Notes: generated by a model from the sequence alone, not told the origin. A DNA stretch of 64,000 nucleotides from JAAYJS01 sp964346185 (GCA_964346185.1 CAYFTR010000003.1:1-64000), one strand, 5' to 3'; positions 34,681 through 44,262 are shown, counted from the first letter of the stretch. Numbers and translations are program-made.

Positions 34681-35988
34681 ATGGCGTTAGGAATTATAGG
34701 AATGAATATCTTCGGTGCCGCCATGGCGGCGGTCGCTGCACAAAAAGGAACCGAAGTGGTGTGTACGGATCTGGATGAAGAGATCGTTAAAGGCTTGGCG
34801 GAAGGCGAGCTTCCGGGTTACGAGAGAGGCCTCGAGGATCTCTTTAATTTCCATGCCCGAAACGGCTTAATATCCATTACCGAGAACTACAAAAAATGCA
34901 TTGAAGAATCCTCGTTGCTGGTATTAACTTATGAAACCATCGAAAGAGATCAGTTGTCGCCGGATTTAGGTCCGGTGGAAAAGGGTATTCGTGCCGTGGG
35001 ACGTTTTTTAAAAAAAGACACGGCAATTATACTGACCGGACTGTTGCCGCCGGGTACGGCGGAGACCATGGAAGCAATTCTTAACACCTGCCTCGAAGAA
35101 AGAGAGACAAAGGTAAAGGGCTACGTAGTCGCCGCACCCCAAAACTTACCCTACGGCCAAGTTCTGGATACCTTGGTTTCCAACCGACATTACACTTTCG
35201 GTTGTGATGACCCCCTGGCGATACAAAGGTTAATGACCGGGCTGGCTAAAAACGGCGTTAACCCGGCGGGTGTACAATTTTTAAACAGAAAAGAAACAGA
35301 ACTCAATGCTTATTTAAAAATAATCTTGGACAAAACCGTCGCAGGATGTTTGCGTGAAATGATCCGACTGTCGGAGCACTTCGGTTGCGATACCGAACGG
35401 GTAATGGCATCCTTGGCAAACAATTGGCAAAAGCCCGATTTTACCCGTCCCGCATTACCCACAGGTACGCCGGAATCCCACAAGCTTAGAGAACTTGTAA
35501 ACCTTGCGGCGGAAGACAGCGTACCCTTACCTTTGTTGGAGGGAACCGTCACGGAACAGGAGGCTCATGTTCTAAACCTGGTATCCCACATTCAAAAAAG
35601 CTTACCTCAAAAGCAAAATCGCCTACTGATTCTGGGCTTAACCCCCAACGGCGGTACCGACCAACTTCGGGACAGTCCGACTGTAGCTGTGATTAATGCC
35701 CTGGCGGATGAAGATACCTGCCTGGATATATTCTGTAAAGCGGAAATCACGCAACTGAAATGGCGGCTGTTTAAAAAAAGAGACGTTACCCGTTGTGTCG
35801 TAGACATCGATGATTTAAACAAAACCTATGACGCTTTGGTAATATTGGGACGCATCGAAGGTTTCGGAGCCGAGCCCCTTCAAACACTCGTCGAAACAAA
35901 TCCCGACATGAAAGTCATCGATCCTTATAGGCTGTTCAAAGAAAAGAAAGGTATAATAAAGAACCGTTATTGTCCTTCGTGGATTTAA
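34681..35988 (+). CDS. UDP-glucose/GDP-mannose dehydrogenase homologue lacking catalytic residues
   Basis: Family fold: N-terminal Rossmann domain (about 1-190), central helix domain, and C-terminal UDP-binding domain (about 310-435, starting LLILGLTPNGGTDQLRDSP). 435 residues, the normal length. The active site does not match, however. The glycine loop reads IGMNIFG, with Asn in place of the second Gly of GxGxxG. The AELxKYxxN helix reads TELNAYLKI. The catalytic-cysteine motif GGxCFPKD is replaced by TRPALPTGTPESHKL. It is therefore probably not an active UGDH. It may be a regulatory or altered-function paralogue. galU and a phosphohexomutase follow, both UDP-glucose pathway genes. GAGGAG precedes the ATG. 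Confidence 0.8.
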   Translation: MALGIIGMNIFGAAMAAVAAQKGTEVVCTDLDEEIVKGLAEGELPGYERGLEDLFNFHARNGLISITENYKKCIEESSLLVLTYETIERDQLSPDLGPVEKGIRAVGRFLKKDTAIILTGLLPPGTAETMEAILNTCLEERETKVKGYVVAAPQNLPYGQVLDTLVSNRHYTFGCDDPLAIQRLMTGLAKNGVNPAGVQFLNRKETELNAYLKIILDKTVAGCLREMIRLSEHFGCDTERVMASLANNWQKPDFTRPALPTGTPESHKLRELVNLAAEDSVPLPLLEGTVTEQEAHVLNLVSHIQKSLPQKQNRLLILGLTPNGGTDQLRDSPTVAVINALADEDTCLDIFCKAEITQLKWRLFKKRDVTRCVVDIDDLNKTYDALVILGRIEGFGAEPLQTLVETNPDMKVIDPYRLFKEKKGIIKNRYCPSWI

Positions 35989-36010
35989 TGTAAGGAGGTT
36001 TTCACCGTTT

Positions 36011-36883
36011 ATGAAAATTAAAAAAGCAATTATTCCGGCGGCGGGATTGGGCACAAGATTTTTGCCCTTTACAAAATCGTCGCCCAAGGAAATGTTGCCC
36101 ATTGTGGATAAACCGAGCATTCAATACATTGTGGAAGAAATAGTTGCATCGGGCATCGAAGAAATATTAATTATCCTCGGACGTAACAAGGAAAGCATTG
36201 TTGACTTTTTCGACAATAACCCCGAACTGGAATACCACTTGGCGGAAAAAAACAAATCAAAAGAATTAGAAATGTTAAAAGCCATCAACGATATGGCAAA
36301 GGTTTATATGGTTCGGCAAAAAAAGGCATTGGGTCTCGGTCATGCCGTGCTGTGCGGTAAAGAATTTGTCGGCAACGAACCCTTTGCGGTTGTACTGGGA
36401 GACGATGTGGTCTACAACCCGCAAAAGCCGGCACTGTCCCAATTGGTTGAGGTCTATGAACAAACCGGTCATTCGGTTATCGGTGTGCAACCGGTACCGA
36501 AAAAAGAGGTTAACAAATACGGTATTGTCGCCGGCGATAAGCTTTCTGAAAATACCATCGCAATTACCGATATGGTGGAAAAACCGTCCGTCGAAGACGC
36601 CCCCTCCAACTTTGCTATTTTGGGACGCTATGTCTTAACCCCCGCCATTTTTGAAATTCTGGAAAAAACAGACAAAGGTGCCGGTGGCGAAATACAATTA
36701 ACCGACGGTATTAAAACCTTGCTGACCCGAGAAAAGGTAACGGCCTACGCCTTTGAGGGCAGACGTTACGACGTTGGCGACAAACAGGGTTATCTGGAAG
36801 CAACGGTGGAATACGCTTTGAGAAACCCGGAGCTGAAAACCGGATTCGAAAAATATTTAAAAGAATTGGTAACATCGTTTTGA
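36011..36883 (+). CDS. galU: UTP--glucose-1-phosphate uridylyltransferase
   Basis: Makes UDP-glucose from UTP and glucose-1-phosphate in the cytoplasm. 290 residues, typical for bacterial GalU. The nucleotide-binding motif PAAGLGTRFLPFTKSSPKEM is at the N terminus, with VLGDDVVY in the middle and the sugar-binding EIQLTDGI. AAGGAGG lies upstream of the ATG. It lies between the UGDH homologue and a phosphohexomutase, giving the route glucose-6-P to glucose-1-P to UDP-glucose. Confidence 0.96.
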   Translation: MKIKKAIIPAAGLGTRFLPFTKSSPKEMLPIVDKPSIQYIVEEIVASGIEEILIILGRNKESIVDFFDNNPELEYHLAEKNKSKELEMLKAINDMAKVYMVRQKKALGLGHAVLCGKEFVGNEPFAVVLGDDVVYNPQKPALSQLVEVYEQTGHSVIGVQPVPKKEVNKYGIVAGDKLSENTIAITDMVEKPSVEDAPSNFAILGRYVLTPAIFEILEKTDKGAGGEIQLTDGIKTLLTREKVTAYAFEGRRYDVGDKQGYLEATVEYALRNPELKTGFEKYLKELVTSF

Positions 36884-36895
36884 AAGGAGAAAACC

Positions 36896-38599
36896 GTGAA
36901 CTATCAAGAAAGTTATGAACTCTGGAAAAGTTTTCCCGACCTGGACATGGGCTTAAAAGCACAACTGGACGCCATGACCGATCCGACCGAAATAGAAGAC
37001 GCCTTTTATGAAGACCTTCAATTCGGAACCGGCGGCATGCGCGGCAGAATCGGTGTCGGTACCAACCGGATGAATCGCTACATGGTTGCCAAAGCAACCA
37101 AAGGTCTCGGCCAATTTTTAACGGGATTGGATAAAACCAACCAGGAAAAAGGTGTAGTAATCAGCCACGATCCACGCAACATGTCATCGGAATTTGCCAC
37201 CTATGCGGCTCGTGTTTTGGCGGCGATGGACATAAAGGTTTATTTATTTGAAAACTTGAGACCGACACCGGAACTTTCTTTTGCCGTACGCCACTTAAAA
37301 GCGGCAGGCGGCATTATGATTACGGCGTCCCACAACCCGAAAGAGTACAACGGCTACAAAGTTTACGGCTCCGACGGCGGACAAATGGTGGATACCCTTG
37401 CAAAAGGTCTGGTCGATGAAATTGCAGGTATTAAAGATTACTTAAATATCCCGATGGCGGATTACGATAAAGCAGTCGACAGCGGTCTGATTACTATTAT
37501 CGGGGAAGAAGTCGACAAACCCTTTATCGAAGCGGTTAAAGAAATTGTCAAACCCAACCCGGGTGTAGATTTAAACGTCATTTACACGCCCATTCATGGA
37601 ACGGGTAACATACCCGTGCGTCGTGCTCTAAAAGAATTGGGCTATGCCTGTACCGTTGTTCCGGAACAGGAAAAACCCGACGGTAACTTCCCTACAGTTG
37701 CGTACCCCAACCCGGAAGAAAAAGCCGTCTTTAATATAGCCATAGATATGGCGGAAAAACAGGATACGGACATCATCGTCGGTACCGATCCCGACTGCGA
37801 CCGAGTCGGTGTGGCTTATAGAGACAATAAGGGCGAGTTTAAAACTCTTACCGGAAATCAAATCGGTGCACTGCTGGTCGATTACTATCTCAAAACCAGA
37901 ACGGAATTACCTGACAATAAAGTTGTCATAAAAACCATTGTAACCTCGGAGCTGGGGGGTGTGGTTGCAAAAGCCAACGGTGCCGAAGTGATCGACGTGC
38001 TAACCGGTTTTAAATACATCGGCGAATGGATGAACAAGTTTGAAGAAACCGGCGAAAAAACCTTTGCTTTCGGTTACGAAGAAAGCTACGGTTATTTGGC
38101 GGGCAACTACGCCAGAGATAAAGATGCCGTGTTGGCATCCGCCCTTATTTGTGAGATGACCGCTTATTACAAACAAAAGGGTATGACCCTTTATGACGCT
38201 CTTTCAAAACTTTACGAAGTATACGGCTACTACATTGAAGGGATTCAATCCTTTACCATGGAGGGCATCGAAGGTCGACGTAAAATCGAAAAAATTATGG
38301 ACAGCTTCCGATCCGTTTATTTTAAAGCGTTTGCCGATGCAAAACTGGTAACTTTCAACGACTACAAAATTTCGGAAAGTACGGATATGGAAATCGGAAA
38401 AAAATCAAACATTGATTTACCGTCTTCCAATGTTTTAAAATTTATTTTCAACGAAAACTCCTGGTATGCGTTACGTCCTTCAGGTACCGAGCCGAAACTT
38501 AAAATTTATTATTCCGTAACCGGTCGTTCAAAAGATAAAGCCGAAGAAAAAATGTACATTTTAAAAGCGGAAGTTAAAAAATTAATGGATGCTATCTAA
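36896..38599 (+). CDS. Phosphoglucomutase/phosphomannomutase (alpha-D-phosphohexomutase)
   Basis: Interconverts hexose-6- and hexose-1-phosphate. 567 residues, four-domain family of the large PgcA/ManB type. The phosphoserine loop TASHNPKEYNG has S145, the Mg-binding loop is DPDCDRVG, the sugar-binding GYEESYGYL and the phosphate-binding RPSGTEPKLKIY follow. The start is GTG with AAAGGAG upstream, 12 nt after galU. Context favours glucose over mannose. Confidence 0.93.
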   Translation: MNYQESYELWKSFPDLDMGLKAQLDAMTDPTEIEDAFYEDLQFGTGGMRGRIGVGTNRMNRYMVAKATKGLGQFLTGLDKTNQEKGVVISHDPRNMSSEFATYAARVLAAMDIKVYLFENLRPTPELSFAVRHLKAAGGIMITASHNPKEYNGYKVYGSDGGQMVDTLAKGLVDEIAGIKDYLNIPMADYDKAVDSGLITIIGEEVDKPFIEAVKEIVKPNPGVDLNVIYTPIHGTGNIPVRRALKELGYACTVVPEQEKPDGNFPTVAYPNPEEKAVFNIAIDMAEKQDTDIIVGTDPDCDRVGVAYRDNKGEFKTLTGNQIGALLVDYYLKTRTELPDNKVVIKTIVTSELGGVVAKANGAEVIDVLTGFKYIGEWMNKFEETGEKTFAFGYEESYGYLAGNYARDKDAVLASALICEMTAYYKQKGMTLYDALSKLYEVYGYYIEGIQSFTMEGIEGRRKIEKIMDSFRSVYFKAFADAKLVTFNDYKISESTDMEIGKKSNIDLPSSNVLKFIFNENSWYALRPSGTEPKLKIYYSVTGRSKDKAEEKMYILKAEVKKLMDAI

Positions 38600-38621
38600 A
38601 ATCATATTGAAAAATAATAAT

Positions 38622-38663
38622 ACACCCCCGTTTCTTGGCAGTTATTTTAGAGAAATGGGGTGT
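38622..38663 (+). terminator. Possible terminator after phosphohexomutase
   Basis: ACACCCC...GGGGTGT, seven pairs plus an inner TTTCT/AGAAA helix with a small internal loop. It ends in TTTAA; the T tract is weak. Confidence 0.4.
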
Positions 38664-38793
38664 TTAACGTTTAAAAACCGGGGCGACACCATGCAGAGCG
38701 GTTCACTCGACGGGATTTTACAAAGAACCCATCTATTTTTAAAATTTTTCTTGCAATCCTAATATGAATATGCTAGTATAATGAGGTATTTGT

Positions 38794-38880
38794 GCCGAAG
38801 TGATGGAACTGGCAGACTTGGCGGATTCAAAATCCGTTGGTAGCGATACCGTGTGGGTTCGAATCCCACCTTCGGCACCA
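38794..38880 (+). tRNA. tRNA-Leu (anticodon CAA)
   Basis: Acceptor GCCGAAG pairs with CTTCGGC, discriminator A and encoded CCA. The anticodon arm GCGGA-TTCAAAA-TCCGT gives anticodon CAA (reads UUG). The variable arm is long (class II) and the T arm contains GGTTCGAATCC. Length is 87 nt with CCA. A TATAAT at 38777-38782 lies just upstream. Confidence 0.96.
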
Positions 38881-38892
38881 GTTTTAGCAAAT

Positions 38893-38942
38893 AAACCTTG
38901 AAACCTCCATAAATAGAGAGTTTCAGGGTTTTTTTATTTTTT
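38893..38942 (+). terminator. Terminator after tRNA-Leu
   Basis: A 12-bp stem with one wobble (AAACCTTGAAAC/GTTTCAGGGTTT) followed by TTTTTTTATTTTTT. Confidence 0.9.
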
Positions 38943-39448
38943 ACAAGCGAAGTTTTGCCCCTTTTTTACCTTTGTAAAAAGTTTATAGCTATTATTCCGT
39001 GTTTACTTTATCCAATATTTCGGCGACTTCCTCTTTTATCTTGACCGGGAGTTTTAACGAATTCAAAAATTGAGATCATCCAGAAGTTAAAATTCATATA
39101 AAAAGTAAATTTATGTAAAGAATACTTTAAAAGCATAGGGGGATAGCATGGTTTTTTAGGTAAAATTATGCTATCCGAGGGGTAATCATAAAAAAAGTGG
39201 TGCATCGGCGGTAGACGGATACAGATGCCCTGTAAAGGTTTAAAAACCGAATTTTAGATTGAAATAATGGTCCCGAAAGATAAAGTTGAGGAAGTGTTTA
39301 TTTTAAAAACAACATTAGCGGTTAGCCTTATCAAAAAACTGTGATCATTGCTGACGTACTGTTTAGATGCCGACACAACGGAACGGATAAATGGTAAAGC
39401 CAAATGTGTCGGGATGAAAGTAGTTAAAAAAAGAAAGGGTAGTGAAAG
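38943..39448. other. 500-bp spacer before the molybdenum operon
   Basis: No convincing gene. On the minus strand a short tail reads LNSLKLPVKIKEEVAEILDKV and ends near 38998, preceded by stops; it may be the end of a lost gene. No molybdenum-cofactor riboswitch was recognised. Confidence 0.4.
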
Positions 39449-41527
39449 ATGAAAGTTGTGCAATCAACATGCAACTATTGTGCGATCGACTGTAATTTAG
39501 ATTTTCATGTTCAAGACGGTAAGATCGTTTCGGTCGTACCAACCAAGGGCTATCCCGTCAATGACGGTTTTGCCTGCATTAAAGGGATTTCCCTTGACAG
39601 ACAACAAACCGTCAATACAACCTCTCCGAGACCGAAGGTTAAGCAGGTCGACGGCAGTATGAAAGAAGTATCCTGGGATGAGGCGATGACCCATGTGGCT
39701 GATAAAATTACCGAAATTCAGAAAAAATACGGGAAAGAATCCGTTGCCGGAATTTCGACAGGGCAGTTAACCCTGGAAGAGTTTGCAATTTTCGGACATA
39801 TGATGAGAAACCATCTGCAAGCTAATTTGGACGGAAACACCCGTTTGTGTATGGCGACAGCTGCGGTTGCCCACAACCAATCCTTTGGTTACGATGCCCC
39901 GGGCTTTACCTTGAGAGATTACGAACTCTCCGACAGAATTATTTTAATCGGTTCCAATCCCGTTGTGGCACACCCCATTATTTGGGACAGAATTCGCACC
40001 AAGTCGGAAGTGGCGGACAAAAAGCTGATTGTTATCGACCCCAGGGTTTCGGAAACGGCGGAACACGCCGATTACCACTACGCCATCAAAGGCAAGAGCG
40101 ATTTGGTGCTTCTTTATACCGTCGCCAATGAATTAATTAAAAGAGATTGTCTGGATAAGGACTTTATTGCACAATCCACCAACAAATTTGAAGAGTTTAA
40201 GACTTTTGTTAAAAACTTCAGCCTGGAACGGGGAGCGGAAGCAACAGGTTTGGAACAAAAAGAAATTTTGGAATTGGTCGATTTAATTGCAACGGGCAAA
40301 AATGTATCCATGTGGTTTTGTATGGGTGTCAACCAGGGGTACGAGGCGGTCCGAACGGCTCAGGCCATTATTAACATCTGTTTAATGACAGGCAACATCG
40401 GTCGTCCGGGTACCGGCCCCAACTCGGTAACCGGTCAATGCAATGCCATGAGTTCCCGTTTATTTTCAAACACCACCTGTCTGTTCGGAGGTGGCGGCTT
40501 CGATGTGCAGACCCGTCGCGAAAGAGTGGCCGATGTGCTTGGTGTCGATCCGAGCTATCTGGCAAAAGGGACGACAAAACCCTACAATGCCATTATTGAA
40601 GGCATCAACAAAGGCGACATTAAAGCACTGTGGATTACATGTACCAATCCGAGACATTCTTGGACCAATAACGAAACTTTTAGAACCGCCATGGAAAAAC
40701 TGGAGCTTTTTGTGGTTCAGGATATTTATGACACAACGGAAACGGCGGAAGGGGCGACGGTGTTTTTCCCTGCGGTATCGGGAATACGAAAAGAGGGCAC
40801 CTACATTAACCTGGAACGACGTTTGTCACCCATGCGACAGGTATTGCCGAAGCCGGAAGACGGTCTCTCCGATTATGAAATTTTTCTGGGTGTGGCAAAA
40901 AAATTAGGCGTTCAAGGATTGGAAAAATGGCAAACACCTAAGGATGCTTTTGAACTAATGCGTGAGATGACCCGTGGTATGGCGTCCGACTTTACAGGAG
41001 TTGAGTGGGATGACTTAACCGACTCCAAGGGGATTCAATGGCCCTTCCCCGAGGGGACACAATTGGTGGAAGATCAAAGGCGTTTGTATGAAAACGGCAA
41101 GTTCTTTACACCGAACGGGCGTGCCAATTTTGTGTTTGAAGCACCGATGGCAAATCCCCTCCCCACAACGGACGCCTTTCCTTATATTTTAAACACCGGT
41201 CGCGGTTCGGTCGGTCAGTGGCATACCCAAACCCGCACCAAAGAAATCGCGCACGTGGAAGATGTCCGTGCACGGGAAGCTTACGTTTTAATTCATCCGA
41301 AATTGGCACAACAAGTAGGGGTTACCGAGGGAGAAAAGGTAAAAATCTACTCAATCAACGGGGAAGATGCCGTTTTTATTGCAAGGCTTACCGACAAGCA
41401 GCCCCTCGAAGAAATATACGCCCCGATTCACTACATTGAATGCAACAAGTTGACACCCTCCGTTTATGACCCGCACTCCAAGGAGCCTTCTTACAAGGCA
41501 ACCCCGATTAGAGTAGAGAAAGCGTAG
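39449..41527 (+). CDS. Mo/W-bisPGD oxidoreductase, catalytic subunit (nitrate-reductase/formate-dehydrogenase family)
   Basis: 692 residues. The N-terminal 4Fe-4S site is C8, C11, C15, C43. The likely metal-ligand cysteine is C134 in NTRLCMATAAVAH. The C-terminal bisPGD-binding domain has NTGRGSVGQWHTQTRTKE. Formate dehydrogenases carry Cys/Sec followed by His at this position; here Met follows, as in NapA/NasA nitrate reductases. The family is certain but the substrate is not; automatic annotation as formate dehydrogenase would be natural. Downstream genes give a 16-Cys ferredoxin, an FAD reductase and an anion transporter, then cofactor genes. This order recalls clostridial assimilatory-type nitrate reductase loci. 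GAAAGGGTAG lies upstream. Confidence 0.88.
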   Translation: MKVVQSTCNYCAIDCNLDFHVQDGKIVSVVPTKGYPVNDGFACIKGISLDRQQTVNTTSPRPKVKQVDGSMKEVSWDEAMTHVADKITEIQKKYGKESVAGISTGQLTLEEFAIFGHMMRNHLQANLDGNTRLCMATAAVAHNQSFGYDAPGFTLRDYELSDRIILIGSNPVVAHPIIWDRIRTKSEVADKKLIVIDPRVSETAEHADYHYAIKGKSDLVLLYTVANELIKRDCLDKDFIAQSTNKFEEFKTFVKNFSLERGAEATGLEQKEILELVDLIATGKNVSMWFCMGVNQGYEAVRTAQAIINICLMTGNIGRPGTGPNSVTGQCNAMSSRLFSNTTCLFGGGGFDVQTRRERVADVLGVDPSYLAKGTTKPYNAIIEGINKGDIKALWITCTNPRHSWTNNETFRTAMEKLELFVVQDIYDTTETAEGATVFFPAVSGIRKEGTYINLERRLSPMRQVLPKPEDGLSDYEIFLGVAKKLGVQGLEKWQTPKDAFELMREMTRGMASDFTGVEWDDLTDSKGIQWPFPEGTQLVEDQRRLYENGKFFTPNGRANFVFEAPMANPLPTTDAFPYILNTGRGSVGQWHTQTRTKEIAHVEDVRAREAYVLIHPKLAQQVGVTEGEKVKIYSINGEDAVFIARLTDKQPLEEIYAPIHYIECNKLTPSVYDPHSKEPSYKATPIRVEKA

Positions 41528-41534
41528 GTAAAAA

Positions 41535-41978
41535 ATGGCTTATAAAAAAGCAAAAGAGCGTATTAAAATCGATCGCGACAAATGTATCGGCTGCCTGATG
41601 TGCGTGACCTCATGTAAAATTGCCCACGAAGCGAGTGACGCGAAAAACAGAGTGGTCATCGACTCTCAAAATAAAAATGCTCCGATATTTTGTCGCCAAT
41701 GCGACCAACCGGAATGTGTATACGCCTGTATGACGGGTGCCATGCACCGCGACCCGGACAACGGTTATGTGGTTTACGATAAAGACCGCTGCGTATCCTG
41801 CTATATGTGTGTAATGAGTTGTCCCTACGGTGTACTCAAAGCGGATTCCGTCTATTTAAAAGAAATTCAAAAATGCAATATGTGTGTTCATCGTTCGGAA
41901 GACGGCAAACAAGCCAACCCCATGTGTGTTGAAAAATGCCCCATGGGTGCTATTAGCCTTGAGGAGGGAATGAAATGA
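41535..41978 (+). CDS. Four-cluster ferredoxin-type electron transfer subunit
   Basis: 147 residues with four groups of four cysteines: CIGCLMCVTSC, CRQCDQPECVYAC, CVSCYMCVMSC, and CNMC with two later Cys. This is the HycB/NrfC-like pattern for four 4Fe-4S clusters. It would wire the Mo subunit to the FAD reductase encoded next. No Tat or Sec signal is present, so the complex is cytoplasmic. It starts 7 nt after the catalytic gene and overlaps the reductase by 4 bp (ATGA). Confidence 0.93.
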   Translation: MAYKKAKERIKIDRDKCIGCLMCVTSCKIAHEASDAKNRVVIDSQNKNAPIFCRQCDQPECVYACMTGAMHRDPDNGYVVYDKDRCVSCYMCVMSCPYGVLKADSVYLKEIQKCNMCVHRSEDGKQANPMCVEKCPMGAISLEEGMK

Positions 41979-43201
41979 GATATGTTGTTTTAGGATCTTC
42001 AGCTTCCGGACTTAATGCCATCCGTGAAATCAGAAACTACGATGATGCAGGAAAAATCACTTTGATTACCAAAGACAAAGAGGTTTATTCCCGTTGTATT
42101 CTACACAAATATTTATCCGGAGAAAAACAAATTGCAGACCTGTCTTTCGTTGAAAAAGACTTTATTGAACGCTACGGTGTGAGCTTACTGTTGGGCAGCA
42201 CCGTAGAAAAAGTGGATGTCAATCAAAAAGAAGTTATTATCTCCGACGGAAACATTGTTCCCTACGACAAACTGCTCATCGCAACGGGGTCTACGCCGGT
42301 CAATCCGCCGGTTAAAAATCTGGACATTGCCAAAAACGTTATCGGTTTTAGAAATTTAGAAGATGCCGTTGCCTTAAAAGCCGCTGCAAAACAGGCCGAA
42401 AACATTGTCATTATGGGTGGCGGTCTGGTGGGGATCGATGTGTTGAGCGGTCTTGTGGAAAGCGGCATTACGAATATTTCTTTAATTGAAATGCAGGATC
42501 GTATCTTACCCATTCAATTGGATAAACGAAGTGCCGAAACCTACGAAAAAGCCTTTGAAAAACACGGCGTTCGTTTTTACCTTGGTTGCCTTGCCTCCGA
42601 AGTATCGGTAGATATCAACAACAACATTCAAAGTATTACGCTTAAAGACGGCAGAAAACTGCCTTGCGATTATTTGGTTGTGGCGGCAGGCGTTCGTTCG
42701 AATATTCAATTCATGGACAACACGGATATCGAAAGAACCCGAAGAGGTTTGGTGATCGATGATCAGGGCAAAACCTTCATTAAAGATATTTACGGTGCCG
42801 GCGACGTGTCGGGGCAAGGGCCGATATGGCCGGTTGCCGTTAAAAACGGTATTGTTGCGGGTGCCAATATGGCCGGTGTCCCAATGAAAATGACGGATTT
42901 TTTCGTATCCAAGTCAACCATGAATTATTTCGGTATTCCCACCATGTCTTTAGGGATACACACACCGGAGGACGACAGTTATACCGTGGATATCAAAGAC
43001 GACGGACAAAATTACATGAAAATTATCCACAAAGACGGCAAAATTTATGGTGGCGTTGTTCAGAGGGACCTATCCTATGTCGGGATATTATTACAACTCA
43101 TTAAAGACGAAATAGATATCGGTAAAGTTAAAAAACCGATTTTTAGTATCGACTATTCCGACTTTTTTAAAGTAACGGACGACCATCAATTTACATTTTA
43201 G
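41975..43201 (+). CDS. NAD(P)H-dependent FAD oxidoreductase (pyridine nucleotide-disulfide family)
   Basis: 408 residues. FAD-binding start VVLGSSASGLNAIREI, the ATGSTPVNPP loop, NAD-binding IVIMGGGLVGIDVLSGL, and second FAD loop IYGAGDVSG. It resembles the FAD domains of NADH-nitrite reductase and rubredoxin reductase but has no further redox domain. The ATGA overlap with the ferredoxin gene points to one complex in which NAD(P)H is oxidised or produced and electrons pass through the ferredoxin to the Mo subunit. Confidence 0.9.
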   Translation: MRYVVLGSSASGLNAIREIRNYDDAGKITLITKDKEVYSRCILHKYLSGEKQIADLSFVEKDFIERYGVSLLLGSTVEKVDVNQKEVIISDGNIVPYDKLLIATGSTPVNPPVKNLDIAKNVIGFRNLEDAVALKAAAKQAENIVIMGGGLVGIDVLSGLVESGITNISLIEMQDRILPIQLDKRSAETYEKAFEKHGVRFYLGCLASEVSVDINNNIQSITLKDGRKLPCDYLVVAAGVRSNIQFMDNTDIERTRRGLVIDDQGKTFIKDIYGAGDVSGQGPIWPVAVKNGIVAGANMAGVPMKMTDFFVSKSTMNYFGIPTMSLGIHTPEDDSYTVDIKDDGQNYMKIIHKDGKIYGGVVQRDLSYVGILLQLIKDEIDIGKVKKPIFSIDYSDFFKVTDDHQFTF

Positions 43202-43216
43202 AAAGAGGAAAGATAA

Positions 43217-44176
43217 ATGACAGAGCGACTCAAACGACTACCTGTGCCTATTTTACCGACAATGGTCGGGGCGATCACCCTGTCCAATGTGTTAAGCGGC
43301 TTAGGCTTTACCGCAATCCGACCCTTTATGATGGGCATGGGAACGCTCATACTGGTACTGTATGTGATAAAAATAATTAAATACCCTCAAGTGGTTAAAA
43401 ACGAATATCAACAGATGGTGCCTTCATCGCTATATGCCGGTTTTTTTATGGTGATGACGTTGCTGGGCTCCTTTTATGTCGATTACTCCTACGCTCTCGG
43501 AAAAACGTTGTGGTCTTTTGGACTTGCTATGCATGCCGTACATATCCTTGTTTTTACTTACCGTTTTATCCTGAAAGGACGGAGTTGGGAAACCACTTTG
43601 CCTTCCTGGTTTGTAACCTATAACGGAATGTTGGTAGGAGCGGTGATCGGTGCCAAAATGAACGAACCGGCCATTACGCAAGCCTTGGCTTATTTCGGAA
43701 CCTTTACCTATATTGCGATTGTGCCCTTCCAACTGTACAAATTAAAAAAATACGGGTGTCCGCTTCCGGCTTTTCACACTCAGGCCATTCTATTGGCACC
43801 CTGTTCCTTGGCTTTTGTTGCTTTAATTAATTCGCAGGCAAAGGCACCCATCGGTTTGTTGTACTTTTTATATGTATGTATTTTGTTAACCCTGTGCTTT
43901 ATCATCTACAAAACGCCGGAGTTTTTTGCCGTCCAATGGAATCCCGGCTATGCCGGTCTCACCTTTCCGATGGCCATCGGAAAGGTGGCATCGGGTGCCA
44001 TGGCGAAACTGTTGGCAGAACAAGGCCATGCACAACTGGCGACGGTGGTGGGGCAAATACAATGGGTACAAATATTTTATACCACGGTATTTATCGGCTA
44101 TGTCCTCATTAAGTTTAGAGGTATGTGGTTGAAAGCAGACGTAAAATTGGCGTCTTGTTACAAAGAGTTGGTTTAA
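43217..44176 (+). CDS. TDT-family (TehA/SLAC1-like) membrane transporter
   Basis: 319 residues with about ten hydrophobic segments and no large soluble domain. The PILPTMVGAITLSNVL beginning and GLTFPMAIGKVASGAMAKLL near the ninth segment are TDT/TehA-like. Plant SLAC1 of the same superfamily passes chloride and nitrate. Given the Mo oxidoreductase upstream, nitrate, nitrite or formate are the natural candidates, but this is inference. AGAGGAAAG precedes the ATG, 15 nt after the reductase gene. Confidence 0.82.
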   Translation: MTERLKRLPVPILPTMVGAITLSNVLSGLGFTAIRPFMMGMGTLILVLYVIKIIKYPQVVKNEYQQMVPSSLYAGFFMVMTLLGSFYVDYSYALGKTLWSFGLAMHAVHILVFTYRFILKGRSWETTLPSWFVTYNGMLVGAVIGAKMNEPAITQALAYFGTFTYIAIVPFQLYKLKKYGCPLPAFHTQAILLAPCSLAFVALINSQAKAPIGLLYFLYVCILLTLCFIIYKTPEFFAVQWNPGYAGLTFPMAIGKVASGAMAKLLAEQGHAQLATVVGQIQWVQIFYTTVFIGYVLIKFRGMWLKADVKLASCYKELV

Positions 44177-44218
44177 TCTCGGTGTGATTTAAGCTAAAAT
44201 AAGAACATTCAGGGACAA

Positions 44219-44262
44219 AGCCCCTATCTCCGAAGTACGATTGAGAATAGGGGCTACATTTA
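44219..44262 (+). terminator. Probable terminator after the transporter
   Basis: AGCCCCTAT/ATAGGGGCT, 9 bp, followed by ACATTTATA; a partial T tract. A TATAAT at 44261-44266 may restart transcription toward mobA. Confidence 0.55.

Noticed and set aside
38998..39075. Minus-strand tail resembling a protein C terminus
   Set aside because: Too short, preceded by stops, no start or ribosome site; at most a relic of unknown origin.
39206..39448. Possible molybdenum-cofactor riboswitch before the Mo enzyme
   Set aside because: The expected conserved core was not found; only a weak GCATC/GATGC pairing is present.
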